64,000 bases of DNA from Roseiarcus sp963774195 (GCA_963774195.1 CAVZDY010000006.1:1-64000); one strand, 5' to 3'; counted from the stretch's first letter, positions 1-8,866 are shown. Translations and numbers: made by a program. Notes: generated by a model from the letters alone, not told the origin.

Positions 1-68
1 AATTGGGAAAACGTACTATAGTTCGGCGCGTTGCGTTTCGGCAGTCGGGGTCAATTTTCAAGTCTGCT

Positions 69-216
69 TCACGCCCGGCCGATGCCAAAGCGGTCGCGCA
101 GCCGATCGGCGACGGGCGGCAGCGTCGTGTCCGCCTTATTGCCCGGCCACACCTCCGCGCAGATCGGGCGGCCCCTAGCCATCCACGACCAGGCCAAGGA
201 TCATTTGATTCAGATC
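69..216 (-). pseudogene. IS1634-type (IS4 superfamily) transposase remnant
   Basis: Read on the minus strand, a piece starting DLNQMILGLVVDG (from about 216) continues after a one-base frame change as GRPICAEVWPGN, then as ADRLRDRFGIGR, and ends at a stop near 69. This order matches the middle of IS1634-family DDE transposases, where the VLDG-GRPI-EMWPGNTAD block precedes the second catalytic aspartate region. Only about 50 residues remain, with a stop and frameshift inside, so it cannot be functional. Bases 217-411 contain no gene I recognise. The family name comes from remembered conservation, not from a search. Confidence 0.65.
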
Positions 217-411
217 CGCTCCAAACCGGCGACGGTTGTCAGCGGGTCTTTGGCGCGCTCGTCGCGGATGATGCGACGTATCCGTTCTTCAACCGGCGGC
301 AACACGCTCATGCACCAATTATAATCTGACGTTAAGACCGTCAAAGCACCGCGCTTGGAAATCCGAGTGCGAGGTAGTATTTGCGCTCAATTCAATATGG
401 AGCATCACTAC

Positions 412-615
412 ATGGCTAAGGTAGCTCAGAAGATAGCGAAGAAGGCGGTGCGGCGCGTCATCAAGCCGTGGACGAAAGATGATGTGAAGACGCTGAAGGC
501 GCACTCGAAGGCCCGCACGCCGGTTACCGAGGTATCGAAGGCGATGAAGCGCACGGTCGGCGCACTGCGTCGGAGAGCCGGCATACTGGGCGTCGGCCTC
601 GGTCACCGAAGATAA
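412..615 (+). CDS. Small basic Myb/HTH-like protein
   Basis: A 67-residue, lysine- and arginine-rich protein. The N-terminal 18 residues are an unstructured basic arm (KVAQKIAKKAVRRV). Then follows a WTKDDVKTLKAHSKARTPV stretch and a second helix pair ending in a GLGHRR tail. Small proteins of this shape, with a W-x-x-x-D start, a T-P-V turn and a GALRRRA recognition-like helix, are common single-copy hypotheticals in alphaproteobacteria. They resemble Myb/SANT or GcrA-type helix-turn-helix domains, so DNA binding is plausible but unproven. I prefer the ATG at 412; an in-frame ATG at 397 would add MEHHY. It stands alone between two transposase scraps. Confidence 0.65.
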   Translation: MAKVAQKIAKKAVRRVIKPWTKDDVKTLKAHSKARTPVTEVSKAMKRTVGALRRRAGILGVGLGHRR

Positions 616-899
616 TCGCGGAACCGGGGCGTCGAATCATGCTGCTCCGCCTCCGCCTCCGCCTTTCCGTCGGAAGACGGAACTGCCATCGTTGCGAAAC
701 CCGGCAATATGTTTGTCACCTCGTTTAGCTGAGCTTTAACGTAGTCATTTTCGCCCGATTCCCTTGGATCACCGAAAACTCGCGACGGACAGCGACGATG
801 GCGATGCGACGAGAGGGGGTTTTCGCATGCCGGCGCCGCCAGCCTTCCTCTTGCAGCTTCTCCGCTGACGTCAGGATGCAAATTGGCGCGAAGGAGTAG

Positions 900-1102
900 G
901 AATGACTCCACCCAGATTACCGATGCCAATGACTTGCTTTCGATCGGCGTAGGACGCCCACGCCAATTCACAGATGGAGCGCATGCATTTGCCGACGGTC
1001 GAGGAAGGATTGCTTGCGTTCTGCATCAGATGCCAGCGATTGGCGACCTGGACCGCGTTGGGCACGCCTGTTGCGCCAAGCGCGCGTAGCCCCGGTCCCG
1101 CG
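900..1102 (-). pseudogene. ISL3-family transposase remnant
   Basis: On the minus strand the sequence reads DRGLRALGATGVPNAVQVANRWHL (split here: DRGLRALGATGV, then PNAVQVANRWHL), followed by MQNASNPSSTVGKCMRSI. The A-x-Q-V-A-x-R-W-H-L block is characteristic of ISL3/IS1167-type transposases, which read IQVADRWHL at that point. No complete open frame extends on either side and no inverted repeats are visible, so this is a fragment. In the rest of the gene-free stretch 616-1172 I see only an Ala/Glu-rich minus-strand frame (603-780) that I cannot assign. Confidence 0.6.
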
Positions 1103-1172
1103 CCAAACCCAGGAACAGACGGGTGCTCATTGGCGTATCGGAAAGGCGCGAGCGTGACGCTGTGGGGGTAAG

Positions 1173-2477
1173 TCAGTGCCCCGCAGCAACGGTAATTTGC
1201 GGAAATATGACCAAGACAATCGTCAGGGCGAGTTCGATAATTACGAATGGCGCGCAGCCGATAAACACCTCAGACAACTTAAGTTCCGGCACGGAATTTT
1301 TCACGACGAACGCATTGAGGCCAACCGGCGGATGAATCGCTGCGATTTCGATCGTTTTCGCGACCAGAATGCCGAACAGGACCGGATTGATGCCCGCAGC
1401 CTTCACAATGGGGAACACAACCGGAAGCGTCACCAGCAGCATTGAAATGCCGTCGACGAAGCATCCCAGAACAAGGTAGGGCCCTAGGAGCATGAAAGTG
1501 AGCGCGTAGACGGGGAGCTTGAAGCTGGCCATCCATGCCGCCAATTCCTGCGGGACCTGAGTGGTGGAAAGACCCAATCCGAAGATTCCGGCGCCAATGA
1601 TCAGCGCAAAGATCGACGATGTCGTCACCCCTGTGTCAACGAGCCCGCGCCACAGTATGCGCCGCCGATTGTCCCCTCGCCGCATCAAAACGATGCCAAG
1701 AGACACAGCCGCCCCGAACGCCGCGGCCTCGGTCGCGGTGCCGATCCCGAGATAGATCGTTCCCATCACGACGCCAAATATAATCACGACCTCCCAGCTG
1801 CGGCCCAATGCGCGAAAGCGATCGCGCCAGGGCTCGGCTCGCTGTACGGTCTGCGCCCTCAACACGGGGCTGCGTCCGACCCAATAATATAGGACGAATG
1901 CGTAAGCTATCGCTGTCAGGAGGGCGGGAATCAGCGCCGCGCGGAAGAGGTCCGACAACGAGACCTCAGTTACAATGGAATACACAATGAGAATGCCGCT
2001 AGGCGGAATCAATACGCCGAGCGTTCCGCCGGCGGCCACGCATCCGGCGGCGATGCGCTGCGGGTATCGGCTGCGTAACATTTCCGGCACGGCTATCTGC
2101 GCGATGGTGGCGGACGTCGCGATGCTAGACCCTGAGACCGCAGCAAACGCGGCGCAGGCGAAGACGGTCGCAATCGCTAGGCCTCCCGGCAATGCCCCGA
2201 ACCACGACCTGGCGGCGTCGAACGCCTTGCCCGCGGCCCCGGCTGCGAACGCCATGTTGCCCATAAACAGAAACAGCGGCAGCACGATGTAAGCGAGATT
2301 CGCCGAGCGGGCGTATGGGAAGCTCGACAGCAAGAACTCGACGCTCGCCCAAGGCCGCGTTGCGATCAGTCCCATCAGCCCGGCCGTCGCCAGCGAGAAG
2401 GCGATCGGCATCCCGGAAAACAGCAGAAGAAGCATGATGACGATCATCGCGCCGCCGACCATCGTGGGATCAATCAA
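1173..2477 (-). CDS. dctM: TRAP transporter large permease DctM
   Basis: A 434-residue, highly hydrophobic membrane protein. It matches the length and pattern of DctM, the 12-helix permease of tripartite ATP-independent periplasmic (TRAP) transporters. These import carboxylates using a sodium gradient and a periplasmic binding protein. Diagnostic features are the N-terminal LLLLFSGMPIAFSLATAG helix, the FAAVSGSSIATSATI segment near residue 110, the GGTLGVLIPPSG motif near 150, and the late HPPVGLNAFVV loop. The ATG at 2477 overlaps the stop of the upstream dctQ, so the two are translationally coupled. Gene order on the minus strand is dctP-dctQ-dctM. Substrate is unknown; the neighbouring dehydrogenases suggest an organic or sugar acid. 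Confidence 0.93.
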   Translation of the reverse strand: MIDPTMVGGAMIVIMLLLLFSGMPIAFSLATAGLMGLIATRPWASVEFLLSSFPYARSANLAYIVLPLFLFMGNMAFAAGAAGKAFDAARSWFGALPGGLAIATVFACAAFAAVSGSSIATSATIAQIAVPEMLRSRYPQRIAAGCVAAGGTLGVLIPPSGILIVYSIVTEVSLSDLFRAALIPALLTAIAYAFVLYYWVGRSPVLRAQTVQRAEPWRDRFRALGRSWEVVIIFGVVMGTIYLGIGTATEAAAFGAAVSLGIVLMRRGDNRRRILWRGLVDTGVTTSSIFALIIGAGIFGLGLSTTQVPQELAAWMASFKLPVYALTFMLLGPYLVLGCFVDGISMLLVTLPVVFPIVKAAGINPVLFGILVAKTIEIAAIHPPVGLNAFVVKNSVPELKLSEVFIGCAPFVIIELALTIVLVIFPQITVAAGH

Positions 2478-3074
2478 AGCTGGCTCCCATTGACGTGGCG
2501 GACGGTCCGCCCTGGGGCGTCGTGTGATACAAACCCGCCTCCGGTTCTGTCGGCCGCGTGCTTTCGTCGACGCCGGCGAGAAGACGCACGAAGTCGACCA
2601 GCAATTGGATGGAGAGCAGGATCAATCCCGCGGCGAGGATGATACGTCCGGGCCACACGGGGAAAGCGATGACTCCGAAGCTGACTTCCCCGCGTTGCGT
2701 CGAACGGATAGCGGCGAGGGTGGACATATAGCGAAGACGACGGTCGCAATCAACGTCGTCACCGCACTGAGGACCCGGCGGGCGGTCTGGGAGAGCCGCT
2801 CTTGGACCACCGTGACGGAAAAGTTCGAACCTGACGCCTGGGCGCCCGGCAATCCGAGGAATACCTTGCATATGAGCAATAAAACCCCCGCCTCGGAGGC
2901 GCCGGGAATTGGGGTGTTGAAGAATTTTCGACCAACGACGTCCGGAACGATGATGAGCATCAACATCATCGTTGACAGGCCGCTGAGCGAGCCGAGCGCA
3001 ATGCTGAAATCTCGAATATGCGTTGGTGACCGCCACCAGCGGGCTCGGCGGCGGCGCCGCGCCGCTGCCTGCAT
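2470..3074 (-). pseudogene. dctQ: TRAP transporter small permease DctQ, frameshifted
   Basis: The four-helix small permease that links DctM and the binding protein in TRAP transporters. Helix 1 (IALGSLSGLSTMMLMLII, then VPDVVGRKFFN) and helices 2-3 are in one frame from 3074 to about 2730. The last helix (WPGRIILAAGLILLSIQLLV) and the C-terminus are in another frame, ending at 2470 where they overlap dctM. Joining the frames near 2730 (VFA to STLAAIRSTQRGE) restores a normal DctQ of about 190 residues. The lesion is a one-base indel. Either the transporter is broken or this is a sequencing error; several neighbours show the same kind of break. Confidence 0.75.
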
Positions 3075-3092
3075 TCGAGGCGGGCCGCACGG

Positions 3093-4196
3093 TCAATTCC
3101 CCTTGAGCGCCAGATAACGATCGATCCCTGGCGTGTATTTCGACGCCGGTTCGTATTGCCGGACCAAGGCGATGTAAGCGTCGAGCACGCCGCGTCCGTT
3201 GAGGCCAGGCTTCGCCTCGGCGACCGACTGCACCCATTTCTCTTGGATCTTGGGCGCCGCCTGTTTTCGCCAAAGCTCAGCCTCAGCGGACGATAGCGGA
3301 ACGACCGTGATCGTGGACGATTTCGCCAGCTTCTCCGCCGCGGCCTGAATCACATCGTTCACGGTGGCGACGTAGCGCGCGGGCACCTCCGAGGCCACAT
3401 CCAAGATGACTTTCTGGAGGTCGGGCGCGAGCGCCTCGAAGCGCGCCTTGTTAATGCCGGACGACGTGATGCTGTAGACGCCCATCCGGCCCGCGTCGTT
3501 CATGAACGCTGCGACATCTTGCAGTCCATTGTTTACCGCGCTGTCGAATGGCGCACTCGCCATCCCGTCGACGGCGCCGCGGCGCAGAGCTTCGACGCCC
3601 TCGGACCACGTGAGCGGCACCGGCGTCGCGCCCAGGTCGGAGAATGCGTCCGCCACTGTGCTTGCCGCGCGAATCCTCATGCCGCGGAGGTCCGCAATCG
3701 TAGAAACTTTCTTGTTGGTCCAAAGCGTAGATTCAGGAAACGCGAGAACCCAGAGCGGAACGATTCCATGATTGAGGTATTCCTGCCGGAAGTCGCGATT
3801 GGAACGGAGCAACTCCGACACGGCCGCGGTCGCAGTATCCGCGTGATCGGTGATGTAGGGAAGTACGACGCTGCTAAGCGGGTAGTCTTTGGCGTTGTAG
3901 GGTCCTGGCGCGCCGGTCGCGACATCGACTGCGGACTGCTCCAGGCCAGGGAATAGATCGGGGCCGCCAAGCAGAGCGCCCGCGAAGTAGGTCTCGAAGG
4001 TGATGCGACCGGCGCTTCTCTTTGTAACTTCGGCCATGAACCAAAGATCGAGCTTGGCCGCCAAGGCTCCATTGGTGAGGTAAGTTGCGTACGTCAGCTT
4101 CACCGTCGACTGGGCGAGCGCAGCCGTTCTCGCAACGAAGGGGCACGCCAGTGCAGAGACCGCGAGGCCGCCACGCAGCAAAGAGCGTCTATTCAC
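3093..4196 (-). CDS. dctP: TRAP transporter periplasmic binding protein DctP
   Basis: A 367-residue extracytoplasmic solute receptor that delivers substrate to DctQM. Residues 1-29 form a signal peptide with an N-terminal RRSLLRGG, so export may use the Tat route. The mature part begins VKLTYATYLTNG. It carries DctP-family landmarks: the TFETYFAGALLGG strand, the LRGMRIRAASTVADAFSDLG block near residue 185, and GAVDGMASAP near 220, which normally contributes the carboxylate-binding region. It is the first gene of the dctPQM operon. Two LacI-type operator-like sites lie 260-340 bp upstream (4459-4474 and 4526-4539), which suggests control by the LacI protein encoded nearby. Confidence 0.92.
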   Translation of the reverse strand: MNRRSLLRGGLAVSALACPFVARTAALAQSTVKLTYATYLTNGALAAKLDLWFMAEVTKRSAGRITFETYFAGALLGGPDLFPGLEQSAVDVATGAPGPYNAKDYPLSSVVLPYITDHADTATAAVSELLRSNRDFRQEYLNHGIVPLWVLAFPESTLWTNKKVSTIADLRGMRIRAASTVADAFSDLGATPVPLTWSEGVEALRRGAVDGMASAPFDSAVNNGLQDVAAFMNDAGRMGVYSITSSGINKARFEALAPDLQKVILDVASEVPARYVATVNDVIQAAAEKLAKSSTITVVPLSSAEAELWRKQAAPKIQEKWVQSVAEAKPGLNGRGVLDAYIALVRQYEPASKYTPGIDRYLALKGN

Positions 4197-4458
4197 GATT
4201 GTCTCTCCCTTAATTTATCTGGTCTTGCTTGTTCGACGCTGATCGTCGCTCGGTGGGTGGGGATTGGTGGGAGAGCCGAAAGCGGACGGCGCTCGCGGAA
4301 AGGCACAGGAGCCGGCGGCGTCCCTAGGGCGCGCGTCGAGGAGACGATGGAGACGAAGGGCTCACTCGCGTTTCCTCAGCCTCACCGCCAGATCGGGGCA
4401 ATCTGATTCCTCAACCCCTCCCCCGCAATCCATTTTCATTCACAATCTGACGTCGAAT

Positions 4459-4474
4459 AAAAACGTTTCCATAC
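4459..4474. promoter_or_regulatory. Putative LacI-family operator, dctP distal site 1
   Basis: The sequence AAAACGTTTCCATA contains the AACGTT core with a GGAAAC half-site when read on the other strand. The same motif recurs at 4526, 6841, 7074 and 7141, always in front of a gene of this locus. LacI/PurR-family proteins typically bind such near-palindromes with a central CG. Assignment is by pattern only. Confidence 0.55.
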
Positions 4475-4525
4475 ACACTGGCTCATACAAACAGGCCTGT
4501 CAATTGGTTGTCGCCGCCCTTGGCT

Positions 4526-4539
4526 AGGAAACGTTCTTA
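4526..4539. promoter_or_regulatory. Putative LacI-family operator, dctP distal site 2
   Basis: AGGAAACGTTCTTA shares the GGAAACGTT core with the other four sites. It lies 67 bp from the site at 4459, about six and a half helical turns, which would allow looping between two dimers. Confidence 0.5.
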
Positions 4540-4745
4540 GTACTGCTCACCACGCCAAAAGCGCGTCTGCATCGCTCCGAACTCCGACGGGCAAGTGATC
4601 GAATGGAAATTGAGATACGGGCGTACATCGCAACAAATGCGCGCCTCGCGTCATGAGTCGGAGCTCTCCGCATGGTCTGCGCAGGACGCGCGCAGCGTGT
4701 GGCGCCTCCTGGCGCTTCTCGGCTCCCAACATCTCGGCGCGTGCT

Positions 4746-5800
4746 CTATCCGCGCACCCCGGGCTTCGCGCAGGAATGCCTCAAGACAAGTCGAGTCGGG
4801 AGAACGATCTGCTGTGGAATCGCTGGCGCGTCTCCTTGAATCTGCTCGAGAAGGACTCGGCTGGCGATGCGTCCCAACTCTCCAAGATCCCACGTCAATG
4901 CGGTTATCGAAGGAGTCGCGCGGCGCGCCAGATCCGTATCGCCCATGCTGATCAGCGAGATATCCTGCGGAATCCGAAGGCCGAAATCTATCCAACGCTT
5001 CCAGCACGCCTGCGAGCATGTGCGTGCCCAGAGTGATGATCGCCGTCGGTCGGTTCGCCGCCTGCAACATCTGACTGACCTCGCTGAAGGCGAAACTGGT
5101 GGAAAGCTTCTGGGGTCGCACCAGTTCGGGCTCCATCATGAGGCCTGCTTCTTCGTAGGCGCGGCGATAGCCCGCCAACCTTTCCGCGCCAGGCAGCATC
5201 GTGGCGCTTCCCATCAGCAAAGCGATGCGCCGGTGACCAAGATCGATCAAATATCGCGTCGCCTCCCTCCCGCCGCTGAGGTGGTCCGCTCGCACCGTCG
5301 AAATGCCGGGGGCCAGCCGATCGATCCCGACGCACGGCAGATCGAGCGACGCCACTTCCTCCATGAACGCCTCGTGGCAATTCTCTCCGGCCGTCAGGAT
5401 CAAGCCATCGATGCGCCGGCGTCTCAACGCGGAGATGACCGCGACTTCTCGTTGCTCAACGTGCCGAGTCGAGCCAACCATCAGCAGATACCCATTATTC
5501 TGGAGTTCGTCCTCGGCGGCGTTGACGAGTTCCGCGTAGAGCGGATTGGAGATGTCGGACACGACGCAGCCGATCGTGTGCGTCGCGCGCGAGCGCATCG
5601 ATTGGGCCGCCGAGTTCAGGCTCGAACCCCAGGCGCTCCACCACGGCCATGATGCGGGCGCGCAGTTCGGTGCTGGTGTACGGTCCGCCATTGAGGACCC
5701 TGCTGACGCTGCTCACCGAAACGCCGGCAGCTGTGGCGACGTCGCGGATCGTCGCGCGCGCCGCCTTTTTGCCGCTGGCGGTAGAATATGATTTGGACAT
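4746..5800 (-). pseudogene. LacI-family transcriptional regulator, two frameshifts
   Basis: The N-terminal helix-turn-helix is clear (TIRDVATAAGVSVSSVSRVL, then LNGG at about residue 38). It is followed by a ligand-binding domain with TIGCVVSDISNPLYA, DGLILTAGE and GHRRIALLMGS blocks typical of LacI/GalR repressors. Three reading frames are needed: 5800 to about 5618 (HTH), about 5618 to 4985 (most of the sensor domain), and about 4985 to 4746 (SLISMGDTDLARR to the C-terminus). Joined, they give a normal repressor of about 345 residues. As read, the gene is broken, or the two indels are sequencing errors. It is the natural candidate to bind the five GGAAACGTT sites around it; a TGGAAAC half-site lies in its own upstream region (5861-5867). 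Confidence 0.8.
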
Positions 5801-6011
5801 CAGCGGAACCGAATTGGGGGGTTGAAGGGATCAGCAGCGACGGCGCGTTCGCAATGCACGTGGAAACTGGGTCGAGACATTTTCCAGAGATTTGAAGCTA
5901 TAGGATCGCTTGTCGCGGTCAACGAGCAGTTCTGACGGCTTCACAGAGGCGCCCGGCCGCCTCGCTCGACAGAATCGCCCGCGCGCAACACGGAAAGTGC
6001 GCGAAGATGGC

Positions 6012-6767
6012 CTACCAAGTGCTCCTTCCGCCAGAGATGTCGAAGCAGGCGCCTGTCGAGAAAGAGCAGTCGGCCGAACATAGCCAGGCGACCAGCGCCG
6101 CAACCTCTTCGGGCTTCACGAAGCGGCCCATAGGCACACGAGCGAGCAATTGGGCGCGCCGGGTCTCCGTCATTTCGCCGAAGATCTCGGTGTCGGCGGC
6201 AGAAGGCGTCACTGCGTTGACGAGAATCCCGTCGGCGGCCAGCTCCTTGGCCATGGATTTGGTCAGCGACATGAGGCCGGCCTTCGATGCCGCATAGGCC
6301 GCGACGAAAGGATTGCCGTCCTTGCCCGCCACCGAGCCGATATTGACAATGCGCGACGCCGGGCCTCCGCGCAGATGAGGGGTCGCTGCCCGACTACACA
6401 AAAAGGGGCCCGTAAGATTGGTTTCCAGGACCGCGCGCCAATCGGCGAGCGACAAGCTCTCGACAGGCGCGCGCGGCCCCAACACGCCAGCATTGTTAAC
6501 GAGGATATCAACGCGACCAAGAGCTTTGAGGCTTTCCGCCATCGCGAGGGCGACGGCGGCTTCGTCGGTGACTTCCGCGACAACAGGCACGGCCCGACGC
6601 CCCTCGAGCGCCAGCGACCCCGCGAGATCCGTCAGCGCGGTCACGTCGCGGCCCCAAAGAGCCACGGATGCGCCGGAGGCCGCGAGCCGCCTCGCGATGG
6701 CCGCGCCCAGGCCGCGGGAGGCGCCGGTCACCACCGCGCCGCGTCCTGTCAAATCGATCTTATTCAA
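6012..6767 (-). CDS. SDR family NAD(P)-dependent oxidoreductase
   Basis: A 251-residue classical short-chain dehydrogenase. The Rossmann glycine motif TGASRGLG is at residues 14-21, NNAG at 91-94, and the catalytic Ser145, Tyr158 and Lys162 (YAASK) are all present. It resembles 3-oxoacyl-ACP reductase/gluconate 5-dehydrogenase-type SDRs, which interconvert an alcohol and a ketone with NAD(P)H. The substrate cannot be read from sequence. It is transcribed away from the SDR at 7178, and the shared intergenic region carries three putative LacI-type operators. The C-terminus (DISGGRSTW) is normal, so the gene appears intact. Confidence 0.88.
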   Translation of the reverse strand: MNKIDLTGRGAVVTGASRGLGAAIARRLAASGASVALWGRDVTALTDLAGSLALEGRRAVPVVAEVTDEAAVALAMAESLKALGRVDILVNNAGVLGPRAPVESLSLADWRAVLETNLTGPFLCSRAATPHLRGGPASRIVNIGSVAGKDGNPFVAAYAASKAGLMSLTKSMAKELAADGILVNAVTPSAADTEIFGEMTETRRAQLLARVPMGRFVKPEEVAALVAWLCSADCSFSTGACFDISGGRSTW

Positions 6768-6840
6768 TCCGCCCGCTCCCCACTCCCGCAGCTAAAATAG
6801 CGCCTTTAAATCAACACAATCGCATCTCCGTCCGCAAATG

Positions 6841-6855
6841 ATAACGTTTCCATAC
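6841..6855. promoter_or_regulatory. Putative LacI-family operator before the leftward SDR
   Basis: ATAACGTTTCCATAC, read on the minus strand as GTATGGAAACGTTAT, lies 74 bp upstream of the SDR start at 6767. It shares the TATGGAAACGTT core with the site at 4459. Confidence 0.55.
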
Positions 6856-7073
6856 CTCGGCGCCAACTTAAACCGGCTGGAAACAGGGGAAAACGTCGTG
6901 GTTGATGGCGAGAGGCCTTCGTTCGCTCGGTCGGCGCGACCGCCTGCGCTTAGAGCGTGCGCAGACCCAAGCGTCGTCCATTTTCCCCGCGCCGCAGGAG
7001 GTCGCCGCCGCCGTCGCGGTTGCCGGATTTCGCAGTCCGCTCGCATTTCAACCGATTGGGAGCAGGATGGTAC

Positions 7074-7088
7074 TGGAAACGGTTCCCA
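7074..7088. promoter_or_regulatory. Putative LacI-family operator before the rightward operon, distal
   Basis: TGGAAACGGTTCCCA is an almost complete inverted repeat (GGAAAC / GGTTCC) with the same spacing as the other sites. It lies 67 bp from the site at 7141, the same interval as between the two dctP sites. Confidence 0.55.
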
Positions 7089-7140
7089 TCATTTTATGCC
7101 TATTCTGTGTTGACATATGTGCGACGCATGGGCCTATATG

Positions 7141-7154
7141 TGGAAACGTTTTTA
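7141..7154. promoter_or_regulatory. Putative LacI-family operator before the rightward operon, proximal
   Basis: TGGAAACGTTTTTA lies between the TTGACA box at 7120 and the start codon at 7178. Binding here would block transcription initiation of the SDR-livHMGF operon. Confidence 0.58.
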
Positions 7155-7177
7155 ATAGGTCGAAGGGGAAACCGCCC

Positions 7178-7972
7178 GTGGACGCGCGCTTGCAGAACAA
7201 GATTGCTCTCGTGGTCGGAGCCGGAAGTTCGGCGAGCGAGGGCGGCTTCAGCAATGGGGAAGCGGTCGCGCTTGCTTTTGCTCGTCACGGCGCCACGGTC
7301 GTCTGTGCCGACCTACATCTGGAATCTGCCGAAAAGACCGCATCGAGGATTCGCGATGCGGGCGGCGCGGCGACGGCTCTTGCTTGCGACGTCCGCCGGT
7401 CGGCCGACCTGAAGAATGCGATCGACCATGTCGTTCACGCCCATGGCCGCCTCGACGTTTTGCACAACAATGTCGGCGTCGAGCAGTTGGGCGGGCCGGT
7501 CGAAACCGACGAAGAGGACTGGGACCGCGTTCACACGGTCAATTTGAAGAGCGTCTTTCTGGCCTGCAAGCACGCCATTCCGGTCATGGAGAGGCAGGGC
7601 GGCGGATCAATCGTGAACGTCTCGTCGACCGCGAGCATCCGCTGGTCGGGAACGCCCTACCTTGCCTATAACTCGTCCAAAGCCGCGGTGAATCACGTAA
7701 CGCGCATCATTGCGCGCCAATATGCGCCACAGCAGATCCGCTGCAATGCGATCGTCCCCGGCTATATGGACACTCCTCATATCCGAACGCTCTACAAACA
7801 TCTCGACCCGGCCGCCTTCGAAGAGGTGATGCGGCAGCGCGACGCGAAATGTCCGATGGGCCGCCAGGGAACATCGACCGACGTCGCCAACGCCGCGGTT
7901 TTCCTGGCGTCCGACGAGTCCAGCTACATCACCGGCCAGCTGTTGGTCGTCGATGGCGGCTGGACGATCTAG
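7178..7972 (+). CDS. SDR family oxidoreductase
   Basis: A 264-residue short-chain dehydrogenase. The start is a GTG at 7178, preceded by GAAGGGG at a good distance; the earlier frame upstream has no family similarity. The nucleotide-binding motif is the variant VGAGSSASEGGFSNG near residue 15, longer than the usual TGxxxGxG. NNVG replaces NNAG near residue 95. The catalytic triad is present as S-x(n)-YNSSK, and the C-terminus is the usual VDGGW. It opens a plus-strand operon whose next gene, livH, begins 24 bp downstream. It probably oxidises or reduces an intermediate of the imported substrate. Confidence 0.88.
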   Translation: MDARLQNKIALVVGAGSSASEGGFSNGEAVALAFARHGATVVCADLHLESAEKTASRIRDAGGAATALACDVRRSADLKNAIDHVVHAHGRLDVLHNNVGVEQLGGPVETDEEDWDRVHTVNLKSVFLACKHAIPVMERQGGGSIVNVSSTASIRWSGTPYLAYNSSKAAVNHVTRIIARQYAPQQIRCNAIVPGYMDTPHIRTLYKHLDPAAFEEVMRQRDAKCPMGRQGTSTDVANAAVFLASDESSYITGQLLVVDGGWTI

Positions 7973-7996
7973 CAAGCCGCCAACAACGGCAGCGCC

Positions 7997-8866
7997 GTGC
8001 TCCCCTCCCTAATCCTCGCGGGACTCGCCGTCGGCAGCATCTACGCGCTCGTCGGCCTGGCGCTGGTCCTGGTGAACAAGGCGACCGGCGTCATCAATTT
8101 CGCCCAGGGCGAGATGGCCATGTTCGGCGCCTTCGTGATGTTGTCGGTAATCCGACTGACCGGCTGGCCGCTGCCCATCGTATTTTGCTTGGGTGTCATC
8201 GGCGGCCTGCTCATGGGCTGGCTTACGGAACGGTTGTTCATCCGGCCGCTCCTATCCGCTCCGCCCCTCAACCTTCTCATCACGACGATTGGGCTTTGGT
8301 TCGTCTTCAATGGCGGCGCCGGTTGGATTTGGGGCTACGATCCTATCAAGTTTCCCTCGCTCCTCTCCCAGATGCCGGTCGATTTGGCCGGCGTCCGCAT
8401 CACGCCGGCAAGCCTCGCGATCATCCTGGTGGCGCTTGCGCTGATGGCGGCCCTCTACGTCTTCTTTGAATTCACGCGAGAAGGGACCGCCATGCGGGCG
8501 GCCAGCGAAAATCCGCGCGCCGCAGCCTTGATGGGCATCCGGATGCGCCGAGTGACCGCAATCTCCTGGGCCTTCGCGGGCGGCATATCGGTCGCGGCTG
8601 GGATGCTCATCGCCCCGATCACCTTCCTCGATCCGAATGTGATGGTGCCGATCCTGCTGAAAGGCTTCGCCGGCGCCATCATGGGCGGCTTCGCCAGCCT
8701 TCCCGGAACGGTGCTGGGCGGTCTCATTCTCGGCGTCGTGGAAACCCTGCTCGGCGCCTACGTCTCCGCAAGCTTCAAGGAGGCGTTCGCCTTCCTTCTG
8801 ATCATTGCGGTCTTGATGGTCCGCCCGACGGGCGTCTTCGGAAGCGGGGGACGCAAGAAGGTATGA
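7997..8866 (+). CDS. livH: LIV-type ABC transporter permease LivH
   Basis: A 289-residue inner-membrane permease with about eight hydrophobic segments. Landmarks of the LivH family (PF02653) are the GSIYALVGLALVLVNKATGV start, NFAQGEMAMFGAF at about residue 33, GTAMRAASENPRAAALMG near 170, and the FAGAIMGGFASLPGT loop near 220. LIV-type systems import branched-chain amino acids, but also urea, aromatic acids and many other carboxylates. The surrounding SDR, hydrolase and dioxygenase genes point to a catabolic substrate rather than leucine. Its stop overlaps the livM start. Confidence 0.93.
   Translation: MLPSLILAGLAVGSIYALVGLALVLVNKATGVINFAQGEMAMFGAFVMLSVIRLTGWPLPIVFCLGVIGGLLMGWLTERLFIRPLLSAPPLNLLITTIGLWFVFNGGAGWIWGYDPIKFPSLLSQMPVDLAGVRITPASLAIILVALALMAALYVFFEFTREGTAMRAASENPRAAALMGIRMRRVTAISWAFAGGISVAAGMLIAPITFLDPNVMVPILLKGFAGAIMGGFASLPGTVLGGLILGVVETLLGAYVSASFKEAFAFLLIIAVLMVRPTGVFGSGGRKKV

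Larger units (their letters stand above)
4197..4745. other. Intergenic region upstream of dctP with regulatory sites
   Basis: There is no convincing gene here. The stretch separates the start of dctP (minus) from the 3' end of lacI (minus). Bases 4400-4545 are clearly AT-richer than the surroundings and hold two GGAAACGTT-type sites, so the dctPQM promoter probably lies here. I could not choose a -10/-35 pair with confidence. Confidence 0.5.
6768..7177. other. Divergent promoter region between two SDR genes
   Basis: This 410-bp region separates the starts of two divergent SDR genes. It contains operator-like sites at 6841, 7074 and 7141 and a TTGACA box at 7120-7125 for the rightward operon. 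A frame that runs into the right-hand SDR from 6902 has no upstream protein similarity and is not used as a start. Confidence 0.6.

Noticed and set aside
603..971. Minus-strand frame of 122 codons between the two transposase scraps
   Set aside because: Composition is uneven and I see no recognisable family motif. The start lies inside the ISL3 remnant.
4264..4527. Plus-strand frame in the dctP upstream region
   Set aside because: It runs through the operator-like sites and the AT-rich promoter zone, and has no domain-like pattern.
6902..7177. Longer N-terminus for the SDR at 7178
   Set aside because: The extra 90 residues cover three operators and a TTGACA box. The SDR fold begins right after the GTG at 7178, which has a good ribosome site.
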